Notes: generated from the letters alone by a model not told the origin. 64,000 nt of DNA from Burkholderia plantarii (GCF_001411805.1 NZ_CP007212.1:1116001-1180000), one strand, 5' to 3'. Numbered from the stretch's first letter, positions 8,783-18,674 are shown. Numbers and translations are program-made.

Positions 8783-9655
8783 CTAGCGATGGGCGGCGGC
8801 GTGGCCCCGGCCCGTCGCGCGCGGGGCCGTGCCGGCCCGCTCGCGCAGCCGGCCGCGCGCGGACAGGCGCATCCAGTGCCGCAGCGCGATCAGCGCGCCG
8901 AGCACGCTCATCATCGAGCCCGGAATCCATAGCAGCAGGCCGCCGATCTGCTGGTCGCGCAGCGGGCTCAGCCAGGTGAACGCGCGGCCGCAGATCGAGT
9001 AGATCGGGTAGAGTTCGCGCGGCGTGAAGAAGATCAGCGCGCCGAGCAGGATCTGCGGCGGGATCGCGGCGATCGCGATCAGTACGCGCCGCCCCGGCGC
9101 GAGGCGGGCCGGCGGCGCGGGGCGCGGATCGACGACGAGCCACCAGAACAGCAGCCCGTCGATCACCATGCTCCAGTTCATGACGCGGTAGAGCCGCCAG
9201 TCGAGCATTGCGAGGAAGTGGATCGGCGCGAGCAGCCAGAAATAGATCAGCCCGACGAACAGCAGCACCGCGACGACCGGATGGAACACGATGTCGAGCG
9301 CCACGCGCACCGGCCGCGCGGCGAGCACGGGCCGCAACGCGCGCTGCCGCCACGCGAACGGGATGCCGGCACGGATCGCGGCGCCGGGATACGACAGCGC
9401 GATGAAGAACGGCCCGAGATGATGCAGCACCAGATGCTGCGCGCGATGCATGAAGAATTCGTGCTCGAAGAAGTAGTCGAGCCGCGTGTGCAGCGCCACG
9501 TAGAGCGCGCCGAGCCCGAACCAGAACGACAGCCGCCGCAGCGGCGTGACGCGCGCCTTGCGGGCGCCGCGCGCGAACAGCACGGCCGCGCCGAGGATCG
9601 CGATCACCACCGTCGGCGACGGCTCCCAGGGATCGAGCCAGATGAGCGGGTTCAT
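8783..9655 (-). CDS. CtaG-like (caa3-type) cytochrome c oxidase assembly membrane protein
   Basis: A 290-aa polytopic membrane protein of the Caa3_CtaG family, associated with copper-dependent cytochrome oxidase maturation. Seven or so hydrophobic segments can be seen. The conserved His cluster FMHRAQHLVLHHLGPFF lies near residue 85, and PPQILLGALIFF and a C-terminal GGLLLW segment follow. The basic, Ala-rich tail is variable. It begins 37 bp after the SCO-family gene in the same direction, so the two probably form one copper-delivery operon. Start ATG at 9655. Confidence 0.85.
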   Translation of the reverse strand: MNPLIWLDPWEPSPTVVIAILGAAVLFARGARKARVTPLRRLSFWFGLGALYVALHTRLDYFFEHEFFMHRAQHLVLHHLGPFFIALSYPGAAIRAGIPFAWRQRALRPVLAARPVRVALDIVFHPVVAVLLFVGLIYFWLLAPIHFLAMLDWRLYRVMNWSMVIDGLLFWWLVVDPRPAPPARLAPGRRVLIAIAAIPPQILLGALIFFTPRELYPIYSICGRAFTWLSPLRDQQIGGLLLWIPGSMMSVLGALIALRHWMRLSARGRLRERAGTAPRATGRGHAAAHR

Positions 9656-9692
9656 CGCGCGAGCCTTTGCCGTGGCGGGTTGAGGGGCGGCT

Positions 9693-10364
9693 TCACGAGG
9701 CCGATGTCGCAAGGATGCCGCGCAGATCGGCGGCGAACGCCTCGGGCGAGTCCTGGTCGGTGGCGAGCAGCCGCGCCCGGCCGTGCGCATCGAACACGTA
9801 GACAGCCGAGCTGTGCGTGACCGCATAGTCGCCCGACGCATCGGGCGCTTCCATCTGATAGGCGACGCGGTAGCGTTTCGCGAGCGTCTCGATCTCGCGC
9901 GCGCTGCCGGTCAGCCCGACCGCGTGCGCGGCGTCGAACGCGCCGACGTAGGCGCGCATCAGGGCCGGCGTGTCGCGCGCCGGATCGACCGACACGAACA
10001 GGATGCGCACCCGGTTCGCGTCGGGGCCGAGCCGGGCGAGCACCTGCATGAGCCGCGCCATCGTTTCCGGGCAGACGTCGGGGCAGTGCGTGTAGCCGAA
10101 ATAGACGAGCGTGACGCGGCCGCGAAACGCCGACGCGTCGATCGGCCGGCCGTCCTCGCCGGTCAGCGAGAACGCGAGATCGGGCAGGTGGCCCGTGACG
10201 TCGGTCAGCGTGGCGGCGGGGGTGCCGGTGCCGCGCGGCGAGCAGGCGGCCAGCGCGCAGGCCGCCGCCAGCAGCAGCGCCGCGCACGCCGTCGCGGCGC
10301 GCGACGAGCGGGCGTGGCGCAAGCCGCGGGAGGGGCATCGGGTGGCGCCGGGCAGGAAGGGCAT
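9693..10364 (-). CDS. SCO1/SenC family lipoprotein
   Basis: A 223-aa thioredoxin-fold copper chaperone or thiol reductase for the CuA site of cytochrome oxidase. It opens with a signal ending in a lipobox (LAAC), so it is probably anchored in the periplasm. The SCO copper site is complete: YTHCPDVCPE (CxxxC) and a distal His in VTHSSAVYVFD. ATG at 10364 puts the signal peptide at the N-terminus; a longer in-frame extension to 10562 lacks protein character. It is upstream of the CtaG-like gene. Confidence 0.88.
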   Translation of the reverse strand: MPFLPGATRCPSRGLRHARSSRAATACAALLLAAACALAACSPRGTGTPAATLTDVTGHLPDLAFSLTGEDGRPIDASAFRGRVTLVYFGYTHCPDVCPETMARLMQVLARLGPDANRVRILFVSVDPARDTPALMRAYVGAFDAAHAVGLTGSAREIETLAKRYRVAYQMEAPDASGDYAVTHSSAVYVFDAHGRARLLATDQDSPEAFAADLRGILATSAS

Positions 10365-10734
10365 CGATCGGCTCGTCGATGGAGGTGGATATCGGTGTGT
10401 GCCGGTGAGTATCGGTGAATACACGGGCAGGGCAGGACGAAGCGGCAGCGTGGTCGCGGCGTGCGGCCCGTCCTCGAATCGTCCGACTGTAGCGCAATTC
10501 TTCCGGGCGAGGGGCGGCCCTGCGCGATGCCGGCGATCACGAAAAACGGATACGGATCGCACGCGAACCCGCGTCGGCCGGCCCGCATCGGGGGCCTCGC
10601 GCGGCCCGCGCGGCGCCGTCGGCTTTGCCCTCGGCCCGGCCGGCGCGGTAAGATGCCGTCATGCTTTCGTCGGCATTCGCGCCGTCGGCGGCCATTTTTT
10701 TCACGCCACCCACGCCACCCTCCTCCGAGATCCG
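10365..10734. other. Intergenic region between SCO (-) and otsB (+)
   Basis: A 370-bp divergent region. It must hold promoters for the SCO/CtaG pair and for otsBA. No RNA gene, strong hairpin or protein-like ORF is visible. Confidence 0.5.
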
Positions 10735-11487
10735 ATGCAATCCGTCCCGGCTTCCCTCTCCCTGACCGATACCGCATTCTTCTTCGATTTCGACGGCACG
10801 CTCGTCGATCTCGCGCCGACGCCCGACGGCATCCATGTACCCGCTTCGCTGCCCGCGCTGCTGACCGAACTGCGCACGCTCGCGCGCGGCGCGGTGGCGA
10901 TCGTCTCGGGCCGCGGCATCGACAGCATCGACGGCTTCCTCGGCCTGACGGACCTGCCGGTCGCCGGCCTGCACGGCGCCGAGCGGCGCGACGCGAACGG
11001 CGACACGCAGCGTATCGGCTTCCACGACGAGCGCCTGCTGCGCATCGAGCACGAACTCGCCGCGGTGGTCGAGCGTCATCCCGGCATGCTGCTCGAGATC
11101 AAGGGCGCGGCCGTCGCGCTGCACTTTCGCAACGCGCCCGAGCGCGAGGCGGTGGCGCGCGAGGCCGCCGAGCGGCTGGTCGCCGACTATCCCGATGCCT
11201 ACGTGCTGCAGCCCGGCAAGATGGTGTTCGAGATCAAGCCGAAAGGCGTCGACAAGGGCCGCGCGATCGCGGCGTTCCTGAACGAGCCGCCGTTCGCGGG
11301 CCGCACGCCGGTGTTCGCCGGCGACGACCTGACCGACGAGAAAGGCTTCGCGGTGGTGGACGCGGCGGGCGGCCTGTCGATCAAGATCGGCGCGGGCGAC
11401 ACCATGGCGCGCACGCGGCTCGATTCGGTCGAGGCGATGCGCGCGCAGATCGCCGCCTGGATCGCGGCGGAGCGCACTCGCGCATGA
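10735..11487 (+). CDS. otsB: Trehalose-6-phosphate phosphatase
   Basis: OtsB dephosphorylates trehalose-6-phosphate to trehalose. The 250-aa HAD-superfamily protein has motif I DFDGTLVDLAP near residue 17, VSGRGID (motif II region), a Lys-containing FEIKPKGVDKG and motif IV GDDLTDEKGF. The TGA overlaps the ATG of otsA by four bases (ATGA), implying translational coupling. Trehalose is an osmo- and desiccation protectant. Confidence 0.95.
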   Translation: MQSVPASLSLTDTAFFFDFDGTLVDLAPTPDGIHVPASLPALLTELRTLARGAVAIVSGRGIDSIDGFLGLTDLPVAGLHGAERRDANGDTQRIGFHDERLLRIEHELAAVVERHPGMLLEIKGAAVALHFRNAPEREAVAREAAERLVADYPDAYVLQPGKMVFEIKPKGVDKGRAIAAFLNEPPFAGRTPVFAGDDLTDEKGFAVVDAAGGLSIKIGAGDTMARTRLDSVEAMRAQIAAWIAAERTRA

Positions 11488-12887
11488 GCCGGCTGATCAT
11501 CGTATCGAATCGCGTCGCACCGATCTCCGAAGGCGAACCGGCCGCGGGCGGCCTCGCGATCGGCGTCTACGACGCGCTGAAGGAAACCGGCGGCATGTGG
11601 TTCGGCTGGAGCGGCGAGGTGGTCGCCTCGGGCGCGCCGCAGATCAGCGTGGAGGAGCGCGGCCCCGTCACGTTCGCCACCATCGGCCTCGTGCGCCGCG
11701 ACTACGACCAGTACTACCGCGGCTTCTCGAACGCGACGCTGTGGCCGGCGTTCCACTACCGGACCGACCTGATCCAGTACGACCGCCACGAATTCGAGGG
11801 CTACGGCCGCGTCAACGTCTGGCTCGCGCAGCAACTGGTGCCGCTGCTGCGCGACGACGACGTGATCTGGGTCCACGACTATCACCTGATCCCGTTCGCG
11901 CAGGCGCTGCGCGCGGCCGGCGTGAAGAACCGGATCGGCTTCTTCCTGCATATCCCGTTTCCGGCCGCGCAGGTGCTCGTCAACGTGCCGCCGCACCGCG
12001 CGCTGGTCGAGGCGATGTGCTCGTATGACCTGCTCGGCTTTCAGACCGAGCCGGACCTGCGCGCGTTCTGCGACTACGTCGACGCCGAGGCGGGCGGCGG
12101 CCTCGAGCGCGGCGGCGAAGCCGGCATGCGCGGCAGCGGCCCGGTGACGATCCGCGCGTTCGGCCGCGTGCTGCAGGCGCATGCCTATCCGATCGGCATC
12201 TATCCCGACGAGATCGCCTCGCTCGCGCAGGCGGGCGCGAACGGCCGCGCGGTGCGCACGCTCGCCACCTCGCTGCACGGCCGCCAGCTCGTGATGAGCG
12301 TGGACCGGCTCGATTACTCGAAGGGCCTCGTCGAGCGCTTCCGCGCGTTCGAGAAGCTGCTCGAGCACGAAGCGTCGTACCGCAACCGCGTGTCGTTCCT
12401 GCAGATCGCGCCGTCCACGCGCGCGGACCTGCGCGCCTACCAGGACATCCGGCTGCAGCTCGAGGGCGAGTCGGGGCGCATCAACGGTCGTTACGCGGAG
12501 CTCGACTGGGCGCCGATCCTCTACATCCACCGGCAGTACGAGCGGCCGCTGCTGGCCGCGCTGTACCGGCTCGGCCGCGTCGGCTTCGTGACGCCGCTGC
12601 GCGACGGCATGAACCTGGTGGCGAAGGAATACGTGTCGGCGCAGGACCCCGAGGATCCGGGCGTGCTGGTGCTGTCGCGCTTCGCGGGCGCCGCGCGCGA
12701 ATTGACGGGCGCGCTGATCGTCAATCCGATGGACATCGACGGGATGGCCGAGGCGCTCGCGCAGGCGCTGTCGATGCCGGTAGCCGAGCGCCGCGCGCGC
12801 TACGCGGACATGATCGCGCAGCTGCGCGAGAACAACGTCTCGGTCTGGCGCGACAACTTCCTGCGCGATCTGCAGCGGGCCGGCTGA
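11484..12887 (+). CDS. otsA: Trehalose-6-phosphate synthase
   Basis: A GT20 enzyme making trehalose-6-phosphate from UDP-glucose and glucose-6-phosphate. The 467-aa protein begins [13 protein letters not shown] and includes the family blocks [38 protein letters not shown] and [13 protein letters not shown], so substrate-binding residues appear intact. It is coupled to otsB and ends just before a strong terminator. Confidence 0.96.
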   Translation: MSRLIIVSNRVAPISEGEPAAGGLAIGVYDALKETGGMWFGWSGEVVASGAPQISVEERGPVTFATIGLVRRDYDQYYRGFSNATLWPAFHYRTDLIQYDRHEFEGYGRVNVWLAQQLVPLLRDDDVIWVHDYHLIPFAQALRAAGVKNRIGFFLHIPFPAAQVLVNVPPHRALVEAMCSYDLLGFQTEPDLRAFCDYVDAEAGGGLERGGEAGMRGSGPVTIRAFGRVLQAHAYPIGIYPDEIASLAQAGANGRAVRTLATSLHGRQLVMSVDRLDYSKGLVERFRAFEKLLEHEASYRNRVSFLQIAPSTRADLRAYQDIRLQLEGESGRINGRYAELDWAPILYIHRQYERPLLAALYRLGRVGFVTPLRDGMNLVAKEYVSAQDPEDPGVLVLSRFAGAARELTGALIVNPMDIDGMAEALAQALSMPVAERRARYADMIAQLRENNVSVWRDNFLRDLQRAG

Positions 12888-12928
12888 GCCGCGCGCCGCG
12901 CGCCGCGCGTTGCCTGCATTGCGCCCAT

Positions 12929-12961
12929 GAAAAACCGCCGGCTGGACCGGCGGTTTTTCTT
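12929..12961. terminator. Bidirectional terminator between otsA and the ABC exporter gene
   Basis: Hairpin AAAAACCGCCGG-CTGGA-CCGGCGGTTTTT, with an A-tract on the left and a T-tract on the right. It can end transcription of otsA (+) and of the convergent ABC transporter gene (-). Confidence 0.88.
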
Positions 12962-12984
12962 ATCGACAGGCGTCGCGCGAGGCA

Positions 12985-14817
12985 TCAGGCGACGCGTTCG
13001 TCGCCGAGCGTCGCGTCGTCGTCGGGCATCATGTGGCGGCCGTGCTGCTTGGTCAGCAGGTCGCGATAGATGCCGGGGCGGTTGCGCAGCTGTTCGGGCG
13101 AGCCGTCGTCGATCACCTTGCCAGTGCTCATCGCGATGATCCGGTCGAAGTTGCGCAGCGTCGAGAGCCGGTGCGCGATCGCGATCACGGTGCGGCCGAC
13201 CATCAGCCGGTCGAGCGCGGCCTGGATCGCTTCCTCGGACGCGCTGTCGAGCGCCGAGGTGGCCTCGTCGAGCAGCAGGATCGGCGCGTCCTTGAGGATC
13301 GCGCGCGCGATCGCGATGCGCTGGCGCTGCCCGCCGGACAGCTTCACGCCGCGGTCGCCGACGATCGTGTCGTAGCCGTCGGGCATGGCCTCGATGAATT
13401 CGCTGCAGCGCGCGTCGCGCGCGGCGGCGAGCACTTCCTCGCGGCTTGCCTCGGGGCGCCCGTAGGCGATGTTCTCGTAGATCGAGCGATGCAGCAGCGA
13501 GATGTCCTGCGGCACCAGCGCGATCTGCTGGCGCAGGCTGTCCTGCGTGATCGCCGCGATGTCCTGGCCGTCGATCTTGATCGCGCCCTGCTGGACGTCG
13601 TAGAAGCGCTGCAGCAGCGCGAGCACGGTCGACTTGCCGGCGCCCGACTTGCCGATCAGCCCGACGCGCTGGCCCGCCTCGATGCGCAGGTCGAAATGGT
13701 CGAGGATCGGCCGGCGGCCCGGATAGGCGAACGTGACGTGCTCGAACTCGACGCGCCCGCCGCTCGGCTTCAGCTCGGTCGCGTCGGAGCGGTCCGGCAT
13801 GCCGTGCGGCTCGAGGATCGTCTTGACGGCCTCGGCGAGCCGCGCGATGTGCTGCGTGACGTCCACCAGCGCGACCGCCAGGTCACGCGTGCCGTGCAGG
13901 ATCGTGAAGCCGAGCGAGCTGACCAGCACGATGTCGCCCGAGGTCGCCTTGCCCTGGTCCCAGAGCAGCAGCGCCCAGCCGAGCAGGCCGGCCGACAGCA
14001 TCGCCGTGATCACCGCGTGCAGCAGCCGCAGCTTTTCGAGGTAGAGCAGGCTCTGCTGGCGCGCGTCCATCTCGGCCTTGACGGTCTGGCCGAAGCGCTT
14101 CTGCTCGCGCAGCGTCATGCCGAACGCGCGCACCATCGCCATGTTGCCGATCACGTCGACGAGCTCGCCGTCCACGGCCGCGGCCTTGGTCGCGAACGCG
14201 TGGTGGCGAGCCGAGCCGCGCCCGGCCAGCTTGAACAGCACGATCGCGAGGACCGCCGAGCAGGTAAACAGGCCCAGCGCCATCAGCGGATTGACGACGA
14301 TGATCATGACGATCGCGCCCGCCACCGCGATGCACGGCGGCAGCACGTTCCACGCCATGGTGTTCTCGGACGTGTAGACGGCGTTCGAGGTGGCGGTGAT
14401 CCGGCTCGCGAGTGTGCCGGGCTGCTTTTCGGCGTAATAGGTCGGCGAATGGCCGCTCAGGTACTGGAACAGGTCGCGGCGCAGGTCGCCCGTGACGGCG
14501 ACGAACGTATGCGCGGCAACCCAGCCGCCGATGCGCCAGAGCAGGTTGTCGGCCGCGATCAGGCCGACCAGCAGGCCGAACGCGGCCCACAGCGGGCCCG
14601 GGTGATGGCGGCCGCCGGCCAGCACGTCGATCAGGTGCTTGATCGCGTATTGCGAGCCGAGCGCGCAGCCGACGGCGGCCAGCACGCTGGCCAGCACGAT
14701 GAGGTGGGCGACGGGATGCTTGCGGATGTAGCGAAACAGAAACGCAAGAGGGTGGCTCGCATAGCTCGAGAGCTTCGCGTTGTGGGCGTTGCGCTGGGCA
14801 GGTGTGAGAGCTTCCAA
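12985..14817 (-). CDS. MsbA-type ABC exporter (fused permease and ATPase)
   Basis: A 610-aa half-transporter. The N-terminal region to about residue 330 has six hydrophobic helices; the C-terminal ATPase has Walker A GKSGAGKST, Q-loop, signature LSGGQRQR, Walker B ILLLDEATSALD and H-loop AHRLST. It should work as a homodimer in the inner membrane. The substrate is not determined: lipid A, lipids or drugs are all possible. It converges on otsA. Confidence 0.9.
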   Translation of the reverse strand: MEALTPAQRNAHNAKLSSYASHPLAFLFRYIRKHPVAHLIVLASVLAAVGCALGSQYAIKHLIDVLAGGRHHPGPLWAAFGLLVGLIAADNLLWRIGGWVAAHTFVAVTGDLRRDLFQYLSGHSPTYYAEKQPGTLASRITATSNAVYTSENTMAWNVLPPCIAVAGAIVMIIVVNPLMALGLFTCSAVLAIVLFKLAGRGSARHHAFATKAAAVDGELVDVIGNMAMVRAFGMTLREQKRFGQTVKAEMDARQQSLLYLEKLRLLHAVITAMLSAGLLGWALLLWDQGKATSGDIVLVSSLGFTILHGTRDLAVALVDVTQHIARLAEAVKTILEPHGMPDRSDATELKPSGGRVEFEHVTFAYPGRRPILDHFDLRIEAGQRVGLIGKSGAGKSTVLALLQRFYDVQQGAIKIDGQDIAAITQDSLRQQIALVPQDISLLHRSIYENIAYGRPEASREEVLAAARDARCSEFIEAMPDGYDTIVGDRGVKLSGGQRQRIAIARAILKDAPILLLDEATSALDSASEEAIQAALDRLMVGRTVIAIAHRLSTLRNFDRIIAMSTGKVIDDGSPEQLRNRPGIYRDLLTKQHGRHMMPDDDATLGDERVA

Positions 14818-15459
14818 AATTTGTGCGTGTGGTCGAAACGGAGGTTAAGCGGCGCGCGCGGTGCGGACAGCGTGCCGCGATGGTCCACGAAGCGGACGAA
14901 AGCCGGCATTGTAAACAAGCCCGGGATTTGTGCCGCACCCGATCGCATCCGATCGAGCTACGGTCTGCGATCCATTTTGGGATAAAATCCGGCGGCTCGC
15001 ATGCTTTCCGCGCGGCACGCGCGGACGTCGGGTATCGTCGAAACGAAAAAGCGACGCCGACCGATCAGGTTGCCGCGGCGCCGCAGCGATGGTCCTACTC
15101 TAATTCCGCCTTGAAAATCCAAGGGTTGCAAAATGTTGCGCCTTTGTAACAAGGTAAAGTCTTTGAAATGTTCCGCGTTGCGGCCATCGTTCGATCTGAT
15201 AATGGCCCTCGGGCTAACCCTGAGTCATTTTTACAGGATGCCCGGTGCCGGTTCCCGCAGGATGAAGGAAATTTTACGGGATGCTGTCAACGACGCGCAG
15301 CACCATGCGTTGAATGCAAGTGCGCCGACAGCAGGCGGCGCCTCGTTACCGCGAGCCGGTCGTTTTTTGTCCGACGTTTTGATCAGTCCGGCTCGCCGGA
15401 CGGCAAGGCTTACGGTTGATCCAGCCTGACTTTTTGCCGATATTTTAGGAGTTACTCAG
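14818..15459. other. Long intergenic region upstream of the GT4 gene
   Basis: 642 bp between the divergent ABC exporter and glycosyltransferase genes. It contains a 7-bp-stem hairpin at 15008-15024 (CCGCGCG/CGCGCGG). The segment around 15100-15240 is less GC-rich than its surroundings, suggesting promoter or leader sequence. A possible 98-codon ORF at 15133-15429 does not look like a real protein. A clear RBS (TTAGGAG) precedes the ATG at 15460. Confidence 0.5.
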
Positions 15460-16524
15460 ATGCGAATCGCTCAAATCGCTCCGTTGCACGAGGCGGTTCC
15501 CCCGAAGCTGTATGGCGGTACCGAACGGGTGGTGTCCTACCTGACCGAGGCATTGGTCGAGATGGGGCATGACGTGACGCTGTTCGCCAGCGGCGATTCG
15601 CAGACGTCCGCGAAGCTCGAAGCGTTCTGGCCGCAGGCGCTGCGCCTCGACCCGACGATCCGCGACGTGATGGCCCCGCACATGCTGCTGCTCGAGGAAG
15701 TGCGCCGCCGCGCGGACGAATTCGACGTGCTGCATTTCCACATCGACTATTACCCGTTCTCGCTGTTCTCGCGCCAGCCGGTGCCGCACGTCACGACGAT
15801 GCACGGCCGCCTGGACCTGCCGGAACTGCAACCGATCTTCAACACGTTCAACACCGTGCCGGTGGTGTCGATCTCGGACAACCAGCGCATTCCGCTGCCG
15901 CAGGCCAACTGGCAGCCGACCGTCTATCACGGCCTGCCGGAAAACCTGCTGACGCCGCCGAAGGACGCCAAGCCGGGCTACCTCGCGTTCCTCGGCCGCA
16001 TCTCGCCGGAAAAGCGCGTGGACACCGCGATCCGCATCGCCGAGCAGGCCGGCATGCCGATCAAGATCGCCGCGAAGCTCGACAAGGCCGACCGCGCCTA
16101 TTACGAAGAGAAGATCAAGCCGCTGTTCGCACTGCCGCACGTCGAGTACATCGGCGAGATCAACGAATCGCAGAAGTCCGAATTCCTCGGCAACGCGCAC
16201 GCGCTGCTGTTCCCGATCGACTGGCCGGAGCCGTTCGGCCTGGTGATGATCGAGGCGATGGCCTGCGGCACGCCGGTGATCGCGTTCAAGCGCGGCTCGG
16301 TGCCGGAAGTGATCGACAACGGCGTGTCTGGCTTCGTCGTCGAAGACGAGATCTCGGCGATCGCCGCCGTCAAGCGGCTCGACACGCTGCCGCGCGAGAA
16401 GGTGCGCGGCGCGTTCGAATCGCGCTTCTCGTCGAAGGTGATGGCCGCCAACTACGTGAAGGTCTACGAAGAGTTGCTGCGCCAGAACCGCCGCACGGTG
16501 CTGCGCGAAGTCAACGCGAACTGA
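15460..16524 (+). CDS. Family 4 glycosyltransferase
   Basis: A 354-aa GT-B enzyme. The N-terminal domain has the Gly-rich acceptor loop PPKLYGGTERVV; the C-terminal domain has FLGRISPEKRVD and the E-x7-E motif EPFGLVMIE followed by AMACGTPVIAF, which binds the nucleotide sugar. The first residues MRIAQIAPL are typical. It is a single-gene unit with its own leader and terminator. The acceptor is unknown; cell-surface polysaccharide or glycolipid synthesis is possible but not shown. Confidence 0.88.
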   Translation: MRIAQIAPLHEAVPPKLYGGTERVVSYLTEALVEMGHDVTLFASGDSQTSAKLEAFWPQALRLDPTIRDVMAPHMLLLEEVRRRADEFDVLHFHIDYYPFSLFSRQPVPHVTTMHGRLDLPELQPIFNTFNTVPVVSISDNQRIPLPQANWQPTVYHGLPENLLTPPKDAKPGYLAFLGRISPEKRVDTAIRIAEQAGMPIKIAAKLDKADRAYYEEKIKPLFALPHVEYIGEINESQKSEFLGNAHALLFPIDWPEPFGLVMIEAMACGTPVIAFKRGSVPEVIDNGVSGFVVEDEISAIAAVKRLDTLPREKVRGAFESRFSSKVMAANYVKVYEELLRQNRRTVLREVNAN

Positions 16525-16563
16525 TCGCATGCAGTGACGCGCCGGCTGGTCCGGCGCGCCCCG

Positions 16564-16597
16564 ACGCCCCGCAGGGTTTGCCCTGCGGGGCGTTGTT
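16564..16597 (+). terminator. Intrinsic terminator of the GT4 gene
   Basis: Hairpin with stem CGCCCCGCAGGG/CCCTGCGGGGCG and a TTTG loop, followed by TTGTTC, 40 bp after the stop codon. The T-tract is short. Confidence 0.7.
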
Positions 16598-16690
16598 CAT
16601 TGGGGCGCGCCGGTGTTGTATCCGCGCCGCGCGGCCGGTGCGTTTGACGGCAATGCGACGGGTTTCGTCTGACGCGGCAGGTCATGCCCC

Positions 16691-16696
16691 TATAAT
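16691..16696 (+). promoter_or_regulatory. Candidate -10 box upstream of the 16745 gene
   Basis: A perfect TATAAT followed by GGCC, 49 bp before the proposed TTG start. No good -35 at 17-bp spacing is seen (TCTGAC at best). Confidence 0.45.
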
Positions 16697-16744
16697 GGCC
16701 GTGCCGTAAAATCCGGCACCAGCGAGATCGACAGGAGAGAGGTT

Positions 16745-17917
16745 TTGGCGAGAACGAAAATCACGCGCGCGAGTCCGGCCCCCGGGGCCGGCGTCATTTT
16801 CGCGTTGCGCGCGATCGGTCTCGTGCTGTTCGTTCGCTGGCTGCACGCGATGGCGCAGATGGATTGGTCGACGCTGTCGACCATGGCGTCGTCGCCGTGG
16901 GCCTGCGTGAATCTGGTGTTCCTGTTCCTGCTGATGACGCTGCCGGGCGCCGCCGCGCGCGCCGAGCGGCCGAGCCACCCGCTGCCGCAATGGCTGCGCC
17001 AGGCGCTGCGCCTGTTCGCGCTGCTCGGCTTCCTGTTCGCCGTCTGGTCGGTCGGCGCGTTCGTCTGGTTCGCCGGCTGGCGCCGCGCGCTGCACGCGGT
17101 GATCGCGAGCAACGGCTGGTTGGTGGCCGCGCCGGTGCTTTATGCCGCCGTGGTCTGGATTTGCCGTCCGCAGCCGCTCTGGCGCACCAATATCGCCGCG
17201 CGCCGGTTCGCGATCGGCCGCTACGCGATCTCGCTCGACGTGCTGACGCGCACCGTGGTCGTCTGGATGGAAAGCCGCAAGGTCGGTCAATACGATGCGC
17301 GCGAGTTGGCGATCCGCTGGCCGCGCGGCACCGTGCTGCCGTTCGCGACGGTGGGTGAACCTCAGGCTGCCGCGGTCCCGGCCGAGGTGGCGCCGATTGC
17401 GCCGGTGGCGGCTGAACCGGTTGCGCCCGTTGCACTGGTTTCGCCGGCCGAGCCGGCGCCGGCGATCGCGCCGGGCGGCGTGAGCGCGGCGGCCGGCGCC
17501 GGCGACCCCTCCGATGCCGTCGTCGGTCATGCGGTCGATCATGCGGCCGGGCCGCATTCGGGCGAGGGCGCGGCGCCGTCGAACCTCCCTGCGAACCTCG
17601 AACCGGCGCCCGTCGGCGCAAATTCCGGGCCCGCGCCGGCCCCAGCAGTCGTCGAAGCCGCTGCGGATATGGCTCCCGAAGCGGCCGCCACGGCCGGGCC
17701 GAAACCGGCCGAACCGGATCCCTCCCGACCCGGCGTGCCGGCGACCTCGGACATGCCGCGCGGGCGGCCGTTCTCGCGGCCGAAGGTCGAACTGCTCTGG
17801 AATTCGCCAGCGGCGGTCGGCCACAACCGCAAGATCGTGATGCGCGCGCCGCTCGCGACCGAGGGCGATCGTGTCGCCGCGCGCGCGCTCGATGCGACGC
17901 TGCGGCAGTTCGGCTGA
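16745..17917 (+). CDS. Uncharacterised membrane protein with Ala/Pro-rich linker
   Basis: I do not recognise this 390-aa protein. About four hydrophobic segments lie in residues 15-145, then a conserved-looking basic domain (WRTNIAARRFAIGRYAISLDVLTR is split across residues about 152-175). A long Ala/Pro/Glu-rich, probably disordered linker follows (about 205-335), and a short basic C-terminal segment (GRPFSRPKVELLW, then RKIVMRAPLAT) resumes order. The proposed start is TTG at 16745 behind AGGAGAGAGG, which decides against later ATGs inside the first helix. A TATAAT box lies upstream. No operon partner is evident. Confidence 0.7.
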   Translation: MARTKITRASPAPGAGVIFALRAIGLVLFVRWLHAMAQMDWSTLSTMASSPWACVNLVFLFLLMTLPGAAARAERPSHPLPQWLRQALRLFALLGFLFAVWSVGAFVWFAGWRRALHAVIASNGWLVAAPVLYAAVVWICRPQPLWRTNIAARRFAIGRYAISLDVLTRTVVVWMESRKVGQYDARELAIRWPRGTVLPFATVGEPQAAAVPAEVAPIAPVAAEPVAPVALVSPAEPAPAIAPGGVSAAAGAGDPSDAVVGHAVDHAAGPHSGEGAAPSNLPANLEPAPVGANSGPAPAPAVVEAAADMAPEAAATAGPKPAEPDPSRPGVPATSDMPRGRPFSRPKVELLWNSPAAVGHNRKIVMRAPLATEGDRVAARALDATLRQFG

Positions 17918-18047
17918 CGCCCGCCATGTGGCACGATCGCCTCGCGCAGCGGCGGTCCTGCCGTCTCCCCGATGGTCTTGCCCGCCGCACCGTGCATGCA
18001 TGGCACGACAGTCGCGCCTGCCGGCGCGCCCGAAAAAGGACATTCCG

Positions 18048-18515
18048 ATGATCATCCACTGGCTGCTGGCCGCGATCCATCTGAGCGCGTTCGGCCTCGC
18101 GCTGGCCGCGAGCGCCACGCGCAACCGCGCGTTCAAGCGCGTGGCCGCCGCGCCGGTCGCGCAGGTCGCCGACCTGAAGGCGGTGTTCCGTGCCGACACG
18201 GGCTGGGGGCTGACGGCGCTGGTGCTGCTCGTCACGGGGCTGATGCGTGCGTTCGGCGGTTTCGAGAAGGGCAGCGCCTATTACCTGCACGAGCCGCTGT
18301 TTCATCTGAAGATGATGGCCGTCGTGATCATCCTGATCCTCGAAATCCGGCCGATGAGCGCGCTGTTGCGATGGCGCGCGGCGGTGCGGCGCGGCGAGCT
18401 GCCCGACGTCGCGCGTGCGTTCACCTATTCGCGTATCTGCCATGCGCAGGCCGCGCTGATCATCATCATCGTGTTCGCCGCCGCCGGCATGGCGCGCGGC
18501 GTCGGTGCCGGCTGA
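18048..18515 (+). CDS. DUF2214-type membrane protein
   Basis: A 155-aa integral membrane protein with four predicted helices (residues about 1-22, 52-75, 82-103, 132-152). It resembles the DUF2214 family, whose function is unknown. The His-rich helix pattern (IHWLLAAIHLSAF; YLHEPLFHLKMM; YSRICHAQAAL) suggests a haem- or metal-binding helical bundle, but that is inference. ATG at 18048 is preceded by AAAAAGGA. Confidence 0.75.
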   Translation: MIIHWLLAAIHLSAFGLALAASATRNRAFKRVAAAPVAQVADLKAVFRADTGWGLTALVLLVTGLMRAFGGFEKGSAYYLHEPLFHLKMMAVVIILILEIRPMSALLRWRAAVRRGELPDVARAFTYSRICHAQAALIIIIVFAAAGMARGVGAG

Positions 18516-18674
18516 GGCGGCCGCGGCGGCCCCGGCTTTGCCGTGCCGATCGCGGGTGGCGGCCTGACAGGCCGACCTGTCCACGCCCGTCAAGAAGTGC
18601 GATGATTCGACATCCGACCGCCGCGTGCGCCACGCCGCTGCGGCCCCGTCCATCAAGGGATTGGGGGAAACATC

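Noticed and set aside
15122..15140. A possible sigma-54 promoter before the GT4 gene
   Set aside because: GG and GC elements are present but the spacing between them is 12 rather than 10 bases.
15133..15429. A 98-codon ORF upstream of the GT4 gene
   Set aside because: No RBS of note, composition unlike a protein, and it covers a likely promoter or leader region.
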